From: Lysobacterales bacterium
GTDB taxonomy: Bacteria > Pseudomonadota > Gammaproteobacteria > Xanthomonadales > SZUA-5
Direction: 5' to 3'
DNA length: 64,000 nt
Assembly (NCBI GenBank): GCA_022844165.1
Contig: JALHMH010000018.1
Span: 1 to 64,000 of the forward strand
Made by a program: the position numbers and the translations under genes. Positions 1 through 8,867 of the stretch are shown here, piece after piece; the first letter of the stretch is position 1, and each line of letters begins with the position of its first letter. A model generated the notes under the pieces. It ran no database searches and was not told the DNA's origin. It worked only from the letters and a program-made list of their open reading frames with translations.

Positions 1-1
1 C

Positions 2-1687
2 GTGCTGAAGGCGCTGAATCGCGACCCGCTGCGCCGTTATCCGTCGGCGCAATCGCTGCGCGACGACCTCGAACGCTTCCTCGCCCACCAGCCGATCAAG
101 GCGCGACCCGACAGCGTGGGTTATCGGGTGCGCAAGTGGCTGCGCCGCAATCGCACCATGGCGGCGGTCGCAACGTTCGCCGCAATCGGCCTGCTCATCG
201 CAGCGGTGCTGGTGGTCCAGGAACGCAATCGGGCGATTCGCAACGCGCAAGTGGCCGATGCCACCAAGCGCTTCGTGCTGAAGGCATTTACCGGCGCCAA
301 TCGCTGGCAGACAAGCCAGGACATGAGCGCACGCGACCTTGCCTTGCGAGGCCTGGCCGAGGTCCAGGTCGAGCTCAAGGACCAACCCGAAGCGCGGATC
401 GAAATGTACGATACGCTTGGGCAGGTATTCGGCAGCAGTGGTCCCTTAACTGCCGCAGTGCAGGCGCGCGAGGCGCAGCTGCGCGAGATGAAGCAATTGG
501 GTAACTACTCCAAGGAAGCCCTGATCGAGGTGGAATTACGCTTGTTGCTGGCGTACGTCGCCCAGGAGAACTTCATCAAGTCGCGTGATTACGCACGCCG
601 GATCGAGGCGGAGTATGGGGATCGGCTGAACGCTTACGACCGCATGTTCATGTTGCAGCTGCAGGCGCAGGCTGCTGCTTCGCTGGGAGATTTCAAGGAC
701 TTTTCCCAGTTGTTGCCGGAACTCCTCGATCCCGCGCACCTGCAGGCAGCCGCTGCCGCAGCAAAAACGGCGCGCAGCCCGCGGCGTGCACAAGAAGCCA
801 GAACTTTCGAAAGCTGGGCACGAACCTATGTACTTCGGGTAGCGGTCCAGCAACGACACGATCGTGCGGCGGCCACGCAGGCGCTCACGACCCTGCAGAC
901 GATCACCCGCGACATCGCTCCGGACGATCTGCAGCGCGCCAACCTGGCCGCCCACCCGGTCGATGCGCTGATGCGGGTCAGTCGCGACCCGGCCCTGCTC
1001 GCACTGGCGGATCGCTCGGCGCGCTGGTCCAACGAGCAATACGGCGGGCCCGGCGCTGCGCTGGAGGCCAGGCGTTTCATGGCCGAGCAGGATGGCGATC
1101 TCGAGCTGGCGAGCCGTTATCACGAGCAACTGGAGTCGCTCGCGCAAGCGTCGGGTAGCGAGTTGGGCCCGGGGATCTGTCGAGATCTTTTTCTTCCTTC
1201 CGGTGGCCTCGCGCTCGCCCAGGGCCAACGCACCCTGGCGCGGCAGCGCTACGAAAAATCGCTGCAGTGCGCCCGCGAGTTCGAAGGCCCGGACTGGCAG
1301 TCGCCGCAAGCGCGTGCTGCGCAAGCGGGCTTGGTCTATCTGGATGTACTGGAAGGCAAGGCCGATATCAGCGCCCTGCAGCGCTTGGCGCTGGCGCAAA
1401 GGGAGCACGATGACGGCGCATGGTGGCTGAGCGCTTTCTGGCTTGCCGAGCGGTGCCTCGAAGGCAGCGACGACGCGCCTTGCCGGGCGCAAGTGCAGCA
1501 AATCGAGGACTGGCACGTCGAACGCGGCGCCCGCCGCGACGCGCGATTGTCGGCACTCTATGCGCGAGTCGGGTTGCCGGTTCCCACGCAGCCACTTTAC
1601 CCAGTGGCCGAAGCCGTACGCCTCGGCTCCATCCTGATCGCCGACGGCGAGCGCATCGTCGCGCAGCGGCGGGCGAGCAAGGGGTAA
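2..1687 (+). CDS. Ser/Thr protein kinase, C-terminal part (5' end outside window)
   Basis: The reading frame is open to the left edge, so the catalytic kinase lobe lies outside the window. The visible fragment opens with LKALNRDPLRRYPSAQSLRD and then a FLAHQPIKARP segment. This is the usual end of a PknB-like bacterial kinase domain, where the last helix is followed by a juxtamembrane stretch rich in Arg. One membrane segment follows at fragment residues about 52-72. The remaining roughly 480 residues are helical and Ala/Arg/Leu-rich, as in TPR-type sensor regions of such kinases. The expected role is membrane-anchored Ser/Thr signalling with an extracytoplasmic helical-repeat domain. The target is unknown. 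The apparent GTG at position 2 is not the real start. Confidence 0.8.
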   Translation: MLKALNRDPLRRYPSAQSLRDDLERFLAHQPIKARPDSVGYRVRKWLRRNRTMAAVATFAAIGLLIAAVLVVQERNRAIRNAQVADATKRFVLKAFTGANRWQTSQDMSARDLALRGLAEVQVELKDQPEARIEMYDTLGQVFGSSGPLTAAVQAREAQLREMKQLGNYSKEALIEVELRLLLAYVAQENFIKSRDYARRIEAEYGDRLNAYDRMFMLQLQAQAAASLGDFKDFSQLLPELLDPAHLQAAAAAAKTARSPRRAQEARTFESWARTYVLRVAVQQRHDRAAATQALTTLQTITRDIAPDDLQRANLAAHPVDALMRVSRDPALLALADRSARWSNEQYGGPGAALEARRFMAEQDGDLELASRYHEQLESLAQASGSELGPGICRDLFLPSGGLALAQGQRTLARQRYEKSLQCAREFEGPDWQSPQARAAQAGLVYLDVLEGKADISALQRLALAQREHDDGAWWLSAFWLAERCLEGSDDAPCRAQVQQIEDWHVERGARRDARLSALYARVGLPVPTQPLYPVAEAVRLGSILIADGERIVAQRRASKG

Positions 1688-1760
1688 CGCAGTCTGCTGG
1701 CGCAACGCCAGACCATTCCGCCGGATATTTCTTCGAACATCGTTAGTGCCCTGCAAGGCT

Positions 1761-1780
1761 CATCCGATCGGTGTCGGATG
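1761..1780. terminator. Inverted repeat between kinase and delta-60 gene
   Basis: A perfect 7-bp stem (CATCCGA/TCGGATG) with a 6-nt loop lies 73 bases after the kinase stop and 27 bases before the next start codon. There is no T-run, so it may be a weak terminator or a 5'-UTR hairpin of the following gene. Confidence 0.3.
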
Positions 1781-1807
1781 GGAATCGATCAACGCAGGGG
1801 AAGACTC

Positions 1808-3349
1808 ATGATCCGTCTCGCAATGGCCCTATTGGCTGCCACACAGTTCAACATCGCAACTGCCGCCGATAAGATCGAGCAGCAGGAACAGCTGATTTTC
1901 GACACGCAGAAGGGCACGGGACTGCCCGGTGCGCTCGATACCAGCTTTGGCACTGGCGGGCGCTTGACGATCAGCATCGATCCCTCGCCGACCCTGGAAG
2001 ACGACGCCATCATCGCTGCGCCGCGCTCGGGTGGTGGCTATCTCATCTACGGCTACTTGCCATCGACCGGCGACATCGTGATCAACGGACGCACCGAAAT
2101 CGGCGCCGTCGATACCAGTTTCGGCGTTAACGGTCGTGTGACCCACGACCGCCAATTCCTGTCGGTCGAAGCCGCCGCCATCGATAACCAGGGGCGCGTG
2201 CTGATTGTCGGCAACTCGCGCGAGTCCGGCAGCCCGAGCAGCGATTTCGATCCCTACGTGTGCCGCTTCACGGCCGGCGGTTTTCCCGACACCGCCTTCG
2301 CCAGCGCCACCGGCTGTGCGTTGTTCCCGGTCGACATCATCGCCAATGGGTTCGACTACGCCACCAGTGTCGCCACCGACGCCAGCTTCGTTTATGTGGC
2401 CGGACAAATGCAGCGCGACACCATCGACGACTACGACTTCCTGGTGATGAAGATTCGCGCATCCGATGGAACGCTGGTCACGTCTTTCGATGGCGACGGC
2501 ATGGTGTTCATTCCATTCGATATCAACGCCACCGAGCCAGGCGGCGACATCGACGCCGCGCTCGCCATCGTGCGCGACGGCGATGCCGGCCTGTACATCG
2601 CCGGTTACGCCGACAACGATGGCGACTTCGATAATGATTGGGCGATCGCCAAAATCGACATTTTCAGCGGCGCTTATGTCACCAGTTTTTGCCCCAACCA
2701 AACCGCATGTCCAGGCAGCGAAGTGCTGGCCGGACGCCGGCATCTGCCGATCATCACTACTTTCGGCGAGAACAGCGAGCAAATCCAGGCGCTGGCCTTG
2801 GCTGCGGATGGCGATCTGCTGATGGCGATCCAGCGTGGCGCGCAGGTGAGCGGCAATCCGGTCAACCAGATCGAAACGCTGAAGCTCAATCGCACCACCG
2901 GCGCGACTATCGCGGGTCAAAACGACGCACGCACATACCTTCGTTATGCCAGCGTCAGCGATATGGCCATCGACAGCACCGGCAACGTGCTGCTGAGCGG
3001 TGTCAGCAGCCAATCGTTGGGCCTCTTCGGCGCCGACCCCGGCCGCGTGATCTTCGTCACGCGCCTGACGCCCACGCTCGACGGCGACAACAGCTTCGCC
3101 ACCGCGCTCGGCGGCGGCCCGTCGCCCACCGCGCTGATCGATTTCCCACGGAATCCCAGCTCCACGCTGCTCGATCACCGCAGCAAGGAGATGGTGATCG
3201 ACGCATCCGGGCGGATCGTCGTCGCCGGCTCCCGCCTCTGGCGCCGCGACACCGCGACCAACGTGTTCGACTACGACCACGCCATTTTCCGCCTGTACGG
3301 CAGCGGCGCGCCGGCAGGGCCGAACATCTTTGCCAATGGCTTCGAATAG
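1808..3349 (+). CDS. Exported delta-60 repeat protein with FANGFE tail
   Basis: This 513-residue protein begins with a signal peptide (MIRLAMALLAATQFNIATAA). It contains repeats of the type LDTSFGTGGR, VDTSFGVNGR and VTSFDGDG, which match delta-60 repeat (TIGR02608-type) beta-propeller proteins. Repeated blades such as RVLIVGNS, FVYVAGQM and GLYIAGYAD fit that fold. The last residues are NIFANGFE, a tail shared with five other exported proteins in this window. I chose the ATG at 1808 because a purine-rich CAGGGGAAG precedes it and it places the signal peptide at the N-terminus; an in-frame ATG at 1778 would add ten polar residues. Function is unknown; such proteins are usually secreted or surface-located. 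Confidence 0.8.
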   Translation: MIRLAMALLAATQFNIATAADKIEQQEQLIFDTQKGTGLPGALDTSFGTGGRLTISIDPSPTLEDDAIIAAPRSGGGYLIYGYLPSTGDIVINGRTEIGAVDTSFGVNGRVTHDRQFLSVEAAAIDNQGRVLIVGNSRESGSPSSDFDPYVCRFTAGGFPDTAFASATGCALFPVDIIANGFDYATSVATDASFVYVAGQMQRDTIDDYDFLVMKIRASDGTLVTSFDGDGMVFIPFDINATEPGGDIDAALAIVRDGDAGLYIAGYADNDGDFDNDWAIAKIDIFSGAYVTSFCPNQTACPGSEVLAGRRHLPIITTFGENSEQIQALALAADGDLLMAIQRGAQVSGNPVNQIETLKLNRTTGATIAGQNDARTYLRYASVSDMAIDSTGNVLLSGVSSQSLGLFGADPGRVIFVTRLTPTLDGDNSFATALGGGPSPTALIDFPRNPSSTLLDHRSKEMVIDASGRIVVAGSRLWRRDTATNVFDYDHAIFRLYGSGAPAGPNIFANGFE

Positions 3350-3414
3350 GTGCTGTGGCGAAGGCGAACGATCGCTCGCTCAGATTTCTGGGCGAGCGCT
3401 TGCGATAGCGCGTC

Positions 3415-3447
3415 GACCTGTCCCGAGCCTTCGACTGGCGACAGGTC
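3415..3447. terminator. Inverted repeat between convergent genes
   Basis: GACCTGTC and GACAGGTC form a perfect 8-bp stem around a 17-nt loop. The site lies between the convergent delta-60 gene and vapC. There is no clear T-run, so a bidirectional terminator role is only suggested by position. Confidence 0.3.
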
Positions 3448-3474
3448 AAATGCTTGTCTTGTAGCGCCGCGGCG

Positions 3475-3867
3475 TCAGCTCCACAGTTCCAAGCGCAGTC
3501 CCGGTACTCGCTCGAATTCGCGCGTGTTGTGAGTAACTAAGGTCGCGTCCTCGGCAAGCGCGTGCGCTGCGATGAGCATATCCATACCGCCAATGGGCAT
3601 GCCGGAGCGCTCCAGGCTGGATCGAAGCGACGCGTAGTGCGAGGCCGCGGTCAGCGGCCAATCGCGAACCGATATGCCGCCGAGGAATTTCTCAATCGTC
3701 GCGCTCAAGGCTGCGGATCCCCGCTTGACCGCGCCGAACCGCAACTCCGCCGCCACCAGCGCAGAGATTGCGATTTCATTCACCGGTATGTCCCGAAAAC
3801 GCTCAATCACCGTCCTCGGATGAGCGCGCAAGACGTAGCTGCAGATGTTGGTATCAAGCATTCTCAT
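3475..3867 (-). CDS. vapC: VapC-type PIN-domain toxin ribonuclease
   Basis: This 130-residue PIN-domain protein starts [13 protein letters not shown], with the first catalytic Asp in the LDTN motif. It continues with a conserved Glu in [11 protein letters not shown], a later Asp in [13 protein letters not shown] and the closing [16 protein letters not shown] block. These four acidic/polar positions are those that bind metal in VapC toxins, which cleave RNA (often initiator tRNA). The start is set by its overlap with vapB: the ATG lies inside the last vapB codons, a typical coupled toxin-antitoxin arrangement. A second ATG two codons later (3861) is also possible. No residue looks lost, so the toxin is probably active. 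Confidence 0.9.
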   Translation of the reverse strand: MRMLDTNICSYVLRAHPRTVIERFRDIPVNEIAISALVAAELRFGAVKRGSAALSATIEKFLGGISVRDWPLTAASHYASLRSSLERSGMPIGGMDMLIAAHALAEDATLVTHNTREFERVPGLRLELWS

Positions 3868-4111
3868 CGCGGAACCATTCGCGATCTTGCGCTGCCGCTT
3901 GCTCGCGATTCTCCAGAAAATCCGCCGGCACGGGTTCCGTGGTGGCGTAGAGATCCGACAGCCATTCGCCCAGCGTGACGGGTTTCGGCCGCAACAGCAC
4001 GCCGTTAGCAACGCGTTCTACAAACACCTCCTTGCCCTCGAACCGAAACTCCGCCGGCAAACGCACGGCTTGGCTGCGTCCATTGATGAATAGCTTTGCG
4101 GTCTGCGGCAT
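3854..4111 (-). CDS. vapB: VapB-type AbrB-fold antitoxin
   Basis: An 85-residue protein with an N-terminal swapped-hairpin DNA-binding region ([18 protein letters not shown]), which is diagnostic for VapB antitoxins of the SpoVT/AbrB fold. The acidic, tryptophan-containing C-terminal half would bind the VapC groove. It is upstream of vapC on the same strand and overlaps it by 14 bases. The upstream strand carries an AT-rich GATATATACC stretch that could hold the promoter and the autoregulatory operator, but I cannot define operator half-sites with confidence. Confidence 0.9.
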   Translation of the reverse strand: MPQTAKLFINGRSQAVRLPAEFRFEGKEVFVERVANGVLLRPKPVTLGEWLSDLYATTEPVPADFLENREQAAAQDREWFRDENA

Positions 4112-4294
4112 CGTCGATCCGGTATATATCTTCGGAATAGATCAGAGTTTACGCGGAGTCGGCCGATGGGTCCATGGTCAAGCGGACAAGCAAAGCGCTG
4201 ACGCCCGACAGCGGTTGAGCCAGGGCGTGAAATTCCTGCCGGATTTTTCGACGGCTTGCGTTTGGTAGAGACAGACCCCCTTCGGAGGTGCCGG

Positions 4295-4567
4295 ATGTCT
4301 CGTCAGACCATCTTGCTGTTCATCGCGCTGGGGCTGCTGATGTCGCAGCTCGGCGCACGGTCCAGCGCCAGTTATCAGATCCCGAGACAGTCGGTCGATG
4401 CCGGCGCCGGGGCAGCCAGCAGCGCGAGCTATCAGCTGCGCGGCACGCTCGGACAGCCCGATGCCGGCGCAACGTCGAGCGCCAGCTATTCGCTGACGGG
4501 CGGTTTCCACAAGGCCGCCGTTGCCGGCCCGCAGCCGGATCCGATTTTCGCCAACGGTTTCGAATGA
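4295..4567 (+). CDS. Small exported SASY-repeat protein with FANGFE tail
   Basis: A 90-residue protein with an N-terminal hydrophobic segment (ILLFIALGLLMSQL) followed by three copies of an S-S-A-S-Y motif spaced about 25 residues apart, each followed by a short hydrophobic strand (YQIPRQ, YQLRGTLGQ, YSLTGGF). It ends PDPIFANGFE. The ATG at 4295 follows a CGGAGG ribosome-binding site at good spacing; an upstream in-frame ATG at 4256 lacks one. It precedes the large S74-domain protein by 37 bases and is probably co-transcribed with it. No function recognised. It is the smallest member of the FANGFE group, so the tag is the dominant part of the protein. Confidence 0.7.
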   Translation: MSRQTILLFIALGLLMSQLGARSSASYQIPRQSVDAGAGAASSASYQLRGTLGQPDAGATSSASYSLTGGFHKAAVAGPQPDPIFANGFE

Positions 4568-4604
4568 ACACTCATCCAAACACCGCCGCATCCAGGAGTG
4601 CGCC

Positions 4605-6887
4605 ATGACTTTCCGCGTCCGTCCCTTCGTTCTTGCCATGGCGCTGGCCATGTCGAGTTTCGCTTCCGCGCAGGTGCCGATTTCCGCCGAGTTCACTTAC
4701 CAGGGTGAGCTGCGCGTCGCCGGCAGCCCGGCGAACGCCAACTTCGATATGGAATTCCGGCTCTACAACGCATTCTCTGGCGGCAGCCAGATTGGTTCTG
4801 CGGTCACCAGCCTGGGCGTGGCGGTCAGCAACGGCCTGTTTACGACGCAGCTGGACTTTGGCGCCGCGCAGTTCGCCGGCGATGCGCAGTGGCTGGAGAT
4901 CCGCATCAAGCCCTCCGGCAGCGGCGCCTTTGAGGTCCTATCGCCGCGCACCGCGCTGAGCGTATCGCCGTACGCCTGGGCCGCCCGCAATGCCCTCGGC
5001 AACTCGGTCACCGGCACCAGCATCGTTGATGGCAACGTGACCAGTATCGATATCGCCGACGGTAGCATCGCCGCCTTCGATCTGGCCGCCGGCGCCGTCA
5101 ACAGCAGCAAAATCGAAGACGGTACCGTGGGCCTCGCCGATATCGACACCGACCAGGTCCAGGGTCGCGTTTCTGGGTTTTGCCCAGCCGGATCGAGCAT
5201 CCGGGAAGTGCTCGCGAACGGCAGCGTCACCTGCGAAACCGACGATGGTGGCGGGGGCGGCGGAACCGTCACCAGCGTGGCGACTGGCGCCGGCTTGACT
5301 GGCGGGCCGATCACCACCAGCGGCACGCTCAGCATCGCGTCTGGCGGCGTGACCAGCGCGATGATCGCCGATGGTACGGTGACGAATGCCGACCTGGCAG
5401 CGAACTCGGTCAATGCCGGCAACATCGTCGATGGCACCGTGGGTTCGGCAGAGATCAACAGCGCGCAAGTGCAAACGCGCGTCAGCGGCGCGTGCGTCGT
5501 TGGCAGCGCTGTGCGGGCAATCAACGCCGACGGTACGGTGAGTTGCGAGAGCGATGACATCGGCTGGAGCCTGGGCGGCAATCTCGGCACCAATCCGGCA
5601 ACCAACTACATCGGCACCTTCGATGCCCAGCCGTTCGTGATTCGCACGCAAAACGCGCGCAGCTTGCGCATCGAGCCTAGCGCCGAGCAATTCAGTGGCG
5701 CCCCGATCACGACCAATATCATCGCTGGATCGAGCGCGAACAACGTCACCAGCGGCGTGCGCGGAGCGACCATCGCTGGTGGCGGTTTGCCGAATGGAAA
5801 CAGCGATCCGTTCTTTTCTGCGGAGGCCCCGAATCGGGTGACGGACTTGTTCGGCACCGTGGGCGGAGGGTTCGGCAACCTTGCAGGCAACGACATCGGC
5901 ACATTGACCGATTCGCGCCTTGCGACTGTCGGCGGTGGGGAAGGCAACATCGCCTCAGACAACTGGAGTACCGTGGGCGGTGGTCTGACCAACCTCGCCA
6001 GCGGCGTTACCAGCATCGTGGCAGGCGGCTTGAGAAATACGGCAGCAGGTTCGTCCAGCATGGTGCTTGGCGGCGATTTCAATTGTGCCGGTGGTGTTGG
6101 CGCCATGGCCGGCGGCTTCCGCGCTAAGGTTCGGGTGCGCGCAGGCGTGACGGCTCAGGAAATCGGAATCGGGTGCGCCGGTGTGCCCAATTCCGGCGAT
6201 GCTGACGGCGATGAAGGCAGTTTCGTGTGGGCTGATTTACAGATCGGAGACTTCGTGTCGAGTGGACCGAATCAGTTTCTGGCGCGTGCGGATGGCGGTA
6301 TCGGCTTCAATCGCGACCCCGGACCGAACGACGACTTGGTACTCAAAGCGCGCGCGGTAGCGGGCGATGCCAGCGCTGACCTCAGAATGTACACTCGCCT
6401 TGAGAAGACGGCTGCCTTCCAACTGGAAGAATCCAGCGGTTCCTTGCGGATCTCGGTACCCTCGATCGTGGGCAGCAGCCCGCGCCTGGTGGTCGAGGGA
6501 GGCAGCGGCGGCCTCGCCACACTCACCAACGGCGGCAGCTGGACCAATGCCTCTTCGCGCAGTTTCAAGGCCGGATTCCACGCCGTCGACACCTTGGACG
6601 TTCTGGCGCGCGTGGTCGATTTGCCGATCACCACCTGGAACTACATCGGCTCGGCCGAAGGCCTGCACATGGGCCCGGTAGCCGAGGACTTCAAAGCCGC
6701 ATTCGGACTGGCGGGCGATGGCAAATCCATCTCCACCGTCGATGCCGATGGCGTGGCGCTGGCAGCGATTCAAGGCCTGAACCAGAAACTCGAAGCGGAG
6801 AACGCAGCGCTGCGCAAAGAGATCGAAGCGCTGCGCGAGCTGGTGCTCACGCGTGTCGCGTCCCAACCGGCCGAGTCGGACTATTGA
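4605..6887 (+). CDS. Exported protein with YadA-like head repeats and C-terminal S74 chaperone domain
   Basis: This is a 760-residue protein with a signal peptide (ending SSFASAQ). The middle region has repeats of TSIVDGNVTSIDIADGSI type. Further on are Gly-rich blocks such as TVGGGFGNLAGN, TVGGGEGNIASD and TVGGGLTNLASG, which resemble left-handed beta-roll head repeats of trimeric autotransporters. The C-terminus (SSRSFK, LPITTWNY, HMGPVAEDF, STVDADGVALAAIQGL) matches the Peptidase_S74 intramolecular chaperone of endosialidase/tail-spike proteins. It ends in a coiled coil (NQKLEAENAALRKEIEALRE). In phages this domain trimerises the fibre and cleaves itself off. No phage genes surround it, so a cell-surface fibre is likely. 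The start follows CCAGGAG. Confidence 0.8.
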   Translation: MTFRVRPFVLAMALAMSSFASAQVPISAEFTYQGELRVAGSPANANFDMEFRLYNAFSGGSQIGSAVTSLGVAVSNGLFTTQLDFGAAQFAGDAQWLEIRIKPSGSGAFEVLSPRTALSVSPYAWAARNALGNSVTGTSIVDGNVTSIDIADGSIAAFDLAAGAVNSSKIEDGTVGLADIDTDQVQGRVSGFCPAGSSIREVLANGSVTCETDDGGGGGGTVTSVATGAGLTGGPITTSGTLSIASGGVTSAMIADGTVTNADLAANSVNAGNIVDGTVGSAEINSAQVQTRVSGACVVGSAVRAINADGTVSCESDDIGWSLGGNLGTNPATNYIGTFDAQPFVIRTQNARSLRIEPSAEQFSGAPITTNIIAGSSANNVTSGVRGATIAGGGLPNGNSDPFFSAEAPNRVTDLFGTVGGGFGNLAGNDIGTLTDSRLATVGGGEGNIASDNWSTVGGGLTNLASGVTSIVAGGLRNTAAGSSSMVLGGDFNCAGGVGAMAGGFRAKVRVRAGVTAQEIGIGCAGVPNSGDADGDEGSFVWADLQIGDFVSSGPNQFLARADGGIGFNRDPGPNDDLVLKARAVAGDASADLRMYTRLEKTAAFQLEESSGSLRISVPSIVGSSPRLVVEGGSGGLATLTNGGSWTNASSRSFKAGFHAVDTLDVLARVVDLPITTWNYIGSAEGLHMGPVAEDFKAAFGLAGDGKSISTVDADGVALAAIQGLNQKLEAENAALRKEIEALRELVLTRVASQPAESDY

Positions 6888-7043
6888 TCCGCCCAGAATC
6901 ACCCGGCGATTTAAGTTCAGCGACGGGGCAGGGGGCGGGGGAGGGAGGCCAAGCGCTTCGTCGATGCCGTTGACCGCTTTAGCCTGGCAGACGCAGGAAA
7001 GTGCTTACGAAGGGGTTCATGCTCGGCCCGTGACCCCCGCCCC

Positions 7044-8819
7044 TCACTCAAACCCGTTCGCGAACACCGAGTTACTGCTATAGCGAACATCCAGGAACGG
7101 GCGTGCACTGCCGATCGTTTCGGCGAGGCCGCGGTGGCTCAGGGCCGAGCCAGCCACCCGCCGGATTGGCGTGGTGCCGTCCGCCTGCAGCTGCTGCACC
7201 TCATCGATCGTGGTCCGCAGCTCAGCCTCCGCGGGCAAGACCGCGTCGCCGTCCTTGAAGCGCACGTTGTCGACGCCGGCATTGGTGGCGTTGAAGCTCA
7301 GCCGAAACTGGGTCAAGCCACCGGTGTGGATCGCCGCTATCCCGGACGGATCCAGATCGATCCGCAGCGCGTCGAACTCGTTGACGACCGAACCGACGAA
7401 ACAACCCACATTGCTGGCATCGGCTTCTTCGGTCGCATCGCCCGGCTCCACTTCCGGCGCGCCGAATCCGCCACCGGCAATGTCCAGTCGCGGCGCGCCG
7501 AGCGCGCCTGTAGTGAACGGATTGCTGCCGCTGCGCCCGTCCTGCAACAAGTACAGAGCGGCTGATTCAATCACGGCATCGGCCGGAATCATGCTGGTGT
7601 CGAAGGACACCATGCCGTGGACCAGTCGGCTGCCATCGTCCCCAACGATGATCGACCCGTTGCCGGTTTGGACGCCGTTGGTCCAGCCATCGAAGTTGCC
7701 GCCCTGTGAAGAGATACTCAGCGAAACCTCGCCTCGGAAGCGGGGAAAGAAGTGGGTCTCGGCCTGCACCGCGACCTTGTACCGATAGCCTTCTTCATCG
7801 AGGTGAATCGGATCGGCCGAAATGCCGAAGTTGGTGCGGAAGTTCTCGCGCAGACTCGGCCGGTTCGGCTGACCGGCTGGGAAAGGCAGATAATCCGGCG
7901 CCGACTGGCCCGGCCGCGGCAGCACGCCGGGCGCGGCCACGCCATCACCGTAGTAGTGGTGCATCTCGCCGACAGCGTGATCGAAAAACAGTCGCGTATC
8001 GGCGTTCGTCCAGCCGATCCGGCTGGCTTCCACGTCGACAATCATCGCGTTGATCTGGGCGTCGGTGACCAGATCATTGTCCGGGTTGCGGCTAAGGTCG
8101 CGCCGTTTTGGGCAGGCGTAGATGAAGCACCAAAGAGCCGATACATTGAAGTTTGGATATTCGTAGCTGGACACCAGCACATCCAGCCCCGGCCGCACCG
8201 CCAGGAAGGCCTGCGCGATGCTGTCGCTGTGGGCGAGGATACGCGCGAACAAGGCCGCTTCCGATCCGGGCACGTCCAGGTCCATGTCTTTGTACCAGCC
8301 GCCACCCGAGCGTCCCGCCAGCACATCGTTGCCCCCCAGGCTGAACACGACTGTGTCGATCGTTGGCAGGGTCTGCAACTCGCTGACCACATTGGCGATC
8401 CACGGATAGCTGGCGGTGTTGACCCACTCGCGCGCCTCACTGCCCGAGATTGCGTATTCCGGCCCGCTGTGACCCGGGCCTGGGTTCTCGCCCAGCGAAC
8501 GGCTCACTGCGAGCTTGTCGGCATGCCCGAAGCGATCGAAGATCTGGTTGTGCGTATCGTCATCCCACATGAACTGCGCCCAGCTGTCGCCAGCGATCAG
8601 TACGCGTGGCGCAGCCTGCGTGGCCGGACAAGCTCCAGCGATACGCGCGGGTTGCGCGTCGCGATCGCGCGTGCCGCTGTAGTTCCACGGGTAGGGCCCG
8701 TTCCAGCTCGAACCCTGCGTGGTGGCAGGGCCCGCAGAGCAGGCAGCCTGCGAAATCAGCATGCACAAGAGTGCCAGCGCGCCTGCGAGGGTAGTTTTTG
8801 TGTGATTCATGAGGTTCAT
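7044..8819 (-). CDS. Secreted SGNH/GDSL hydrolase with DNRLRE-like domain and FANGFE tail
   Basis: A 591-residue exported protein. After the signal sequence, GDSWAQ (Ser79), GGND (Asn164) and DPIHLDEEGY (Asp336/His339) mark the SGNH hydrolase blocks I, III and V, so an esterase or deacetylase activity is likely. The C-terminal half contains a segment like VSFDTSMIPADAVIESAALYL, typical of DNRLRE-type adhesion/carbohydrate-associated domains, and ends SVFANGFE. The start may be ATG at 8819 or 8810, and neither has a strong ribosome-binding site. The signal region ends in QAAC, which is an imperfect lipobox. It lies 48 bases downstream of the diguanylate cyclase on the same strand. Substrate unknown. 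Confidence 0.8.
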   Translation of the reverse strand: MNLMNHTKTTLAGALALLCMLISQAACSAGPATTQGSSWNGPYPWNYSGTRDRDAQPARIAGACPATQAAPRVLIAGDSWAQFMWDDDTHNQIFDRFGHADKLAVSRSLGENPGPGHSGPEYAISGSEAREWVNTASYPWIANVVSELQTLPTIDTVVFSLGGNDVLAGRSGGGWYKDMDLDVPGSEAALFARILAHSDSIAQAFLAVRPGLDVLVSSYEYPNFNVSALWCFIYACPKRRDLSRNPDNDLVTDAQINAMIVDVEASRIGWTNADTRLFFDHAVGEMHHYYGDGVAAPGVLPRPGQSAPDYLPFPAGQPNRPSLRENFRTNFGISADPIHLDEEGYRYKVAVQAETHFFPRFRGEVSLSISSQGGNFDGWTNGVQTGNGSIIVGDDGSRLVHGMVSFDTSMIPADAVIESAALYLLQDGRSGSNPFTTGALGAPRLDIAGGGFGAPEVEPGDATEEADASNVGCFVGSVVNEFDALRIDLDPSGIAAIHTGGLTQFRLSFNATNAGVDNVRFKDGDAVLPAEAELRTTIDEVQQLQADGTTPIRRVAGSALSHRGLAETIGSARPFLDVRYSSNSVFANGFE

Positions 8820-8867
8820 CCTGACAACGAGCGAGGCTCCGCCTTGCCGGTCGCCCTTGCCACTGTT

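Noticed and set aside
5606..6106. Minus-strand ORF inside the S74 protein gene, Pro/Leu-rich
   Set aside because: Shadow of the repeated plus-strand gene; composition follows from the Gly-rich repeats on the other strand.
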